This document shows positions 5,627 to 6,087 of a stretch of 6,087 bases of DNA, piece by piece. The stretch spans positions 1 through 6,087 of the forward strand of contig NZ_CAMLMK010000135.1 in the NCBI RefSeq assembly GCF_946481155.1, written 5' to 3'. This DNA comes from an uncultured Flavobacterium sp. Its GTDB lineage: Bacteria > Bacteroidota > Bacteroidia > Flavobacteriales > Flavobacteriaceae. The position numbers and the translations under genes were made by a program. The first letter of the stretch is position 1; each line of letters opens with the position of its first letter. A model generated the notes under the pieces. The model was not told the origin of the DNA and made no database searches. It saw only the letters and a list, made by a program, of their open reading frames with translations.

Positions 5627-6087
5627 ATGAACCTATTGCTTGAAAATATCGCCAAACACGTTTCGCTCACTATTGAAGAACAGGAACATGTTTTGGCATT
5701 AACACAACCCGGGCAGTATAAAGCCAAAACCATCTTATTAAAGGAAGGCGCAATTTGTACGCATTCTTTTTTTGTTACCAAAGGTATTCTCCGCAGCTAT
5801 ACCATTGACGAAAATGGTGTGGAACACGTGGTGAGTTTCGCCTGTCCCGGTTGGTGGATCGCCGACATGTACAGCTATCTTTCACAACGACCCGGACATT
5901 TGTACATCGAAACCAATGAAGAGGCCGAAGTCATTTTACTATCTAAAGAAAATCAGGAGAAATTGTATAATGAAGTGCCAAAAATGGAACGCTTCTTCAG
6001 AATCCTGATAGAAAATTCCCTAGTCGCCAACCAGCAACGCCTCATCGATAACATGAGTTTCACAGCTGAAGCCCGCTACGATAAATT
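5627..6087 (+). CDS. Crp/Fnr-family transcriptional regulator, 3' end beyond the window
   Basis: The frame is open from the ATG at 5627, two bases after the preceding stop, to the window end. It gives 153 residues of a protein usually about 190 long. The N-terminal two-thirds is a cyclic-nucleotide-binding-type jelly roll: an early helix with LTIEEQEHV, AKTILLKEGAICTHSFFVTKGILRSY (about 33-58), VVSFACPGWWIADMYSYLS (68-86), and EAEVILLS (99-106). A dimerisation helix follows (about 119-141), then FTAEARYDK, which in relatives leads straight into the helix-turn-helix. That HTH lies outside the window. Aligned to E. coli CRP, the glutamate and the Arg-Ser pair that bind cAMP are replaced (Asp80, Gly90, His91), as is usual for Bacteroidota members, so cAMP is unlikely to be the ligand. 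No Fnr-type cysteine cluster is seen at the N-terminus. It may regulate the upstream exported-protein genes, but that is inference from position only. Confidence 0.93.
   Translation, partial: MNLLLENIAKHVSLTIEEQEHVLALTQPGQYKAKTILLKEGAICTHSFFVTKGILRSYTIDENGVEHVVSFACPGWWIADMYSYLSQRPGHLYIETNEEAEVILLSKENQEKLYNEVPKMERFFRILIENSLVANQQRLIDNMSFTAEARYDK

Overview
The window looks like chromosomal DNA of a member of the Bacteroidota, most likely Flavobacteriaceae and close to Flavobacterium. The evidence is Bacteroidetes-type -7 boxes (TAnnTTTG) in front of genes, A-rich starts without Shine-Dalgarno sequences, exported proteins whose signal peptides end just before Gln, and flavobacterial-looking protein sequences throughout. 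It holds seven protein genes (one cut by the right edge), one clear intrinsic terminator and one structured intergenic element. No RNA gene, insertion sequence, CRISPR array or phage gene was seen. No stretch over 300 bases lacks a gene.

Left part (1-3105): rsmG, the 16S rRNA G527 methyltransferase, lies on the minus strand. It diverges from a plus-strand pair: a membrane fatty-acid desaturase and, 29 nt later, a pyridoxal-phosphate aspartate aminotransferase. The roughly 100-nt divergent region carries one -7 box for each direction and a 15-nt imperfect palindrome abutting the rsmG box. The pair ends at a strong hairpin-plus-T-run terminator (3079-3105).

Middle (3106-3233): a segment of about 85 nt with three nested inverted-repeat arms (3120-3204) sits between the terminator and purT. 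It resembles, from memory, a dispersed intergenic element of Flavobacteria. It is the least explained DNA in the window.

Right part (3234-6087): purT (formate-dependent GAR transformylase) is followed, with gaps of only 9, 6 and 2 nt, by an exported protein with two TonB-C-terminal-like modules, a small exported protein with four conserved-looking cysteines (DUF6370-like), and the start of a Crp/Fnr-family regulator that runs off the window. The spacing suggests one transcript, but the four genes do not form a recognised pathway. The first three genes are ordinary housekeeping functions (ribosome modification, membrane lipid, amino-acid metabolism). The accessory interest lies in the two uncharacterised exported proteins beside the regulator. 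I found no convincing evidence of a wholly new system.
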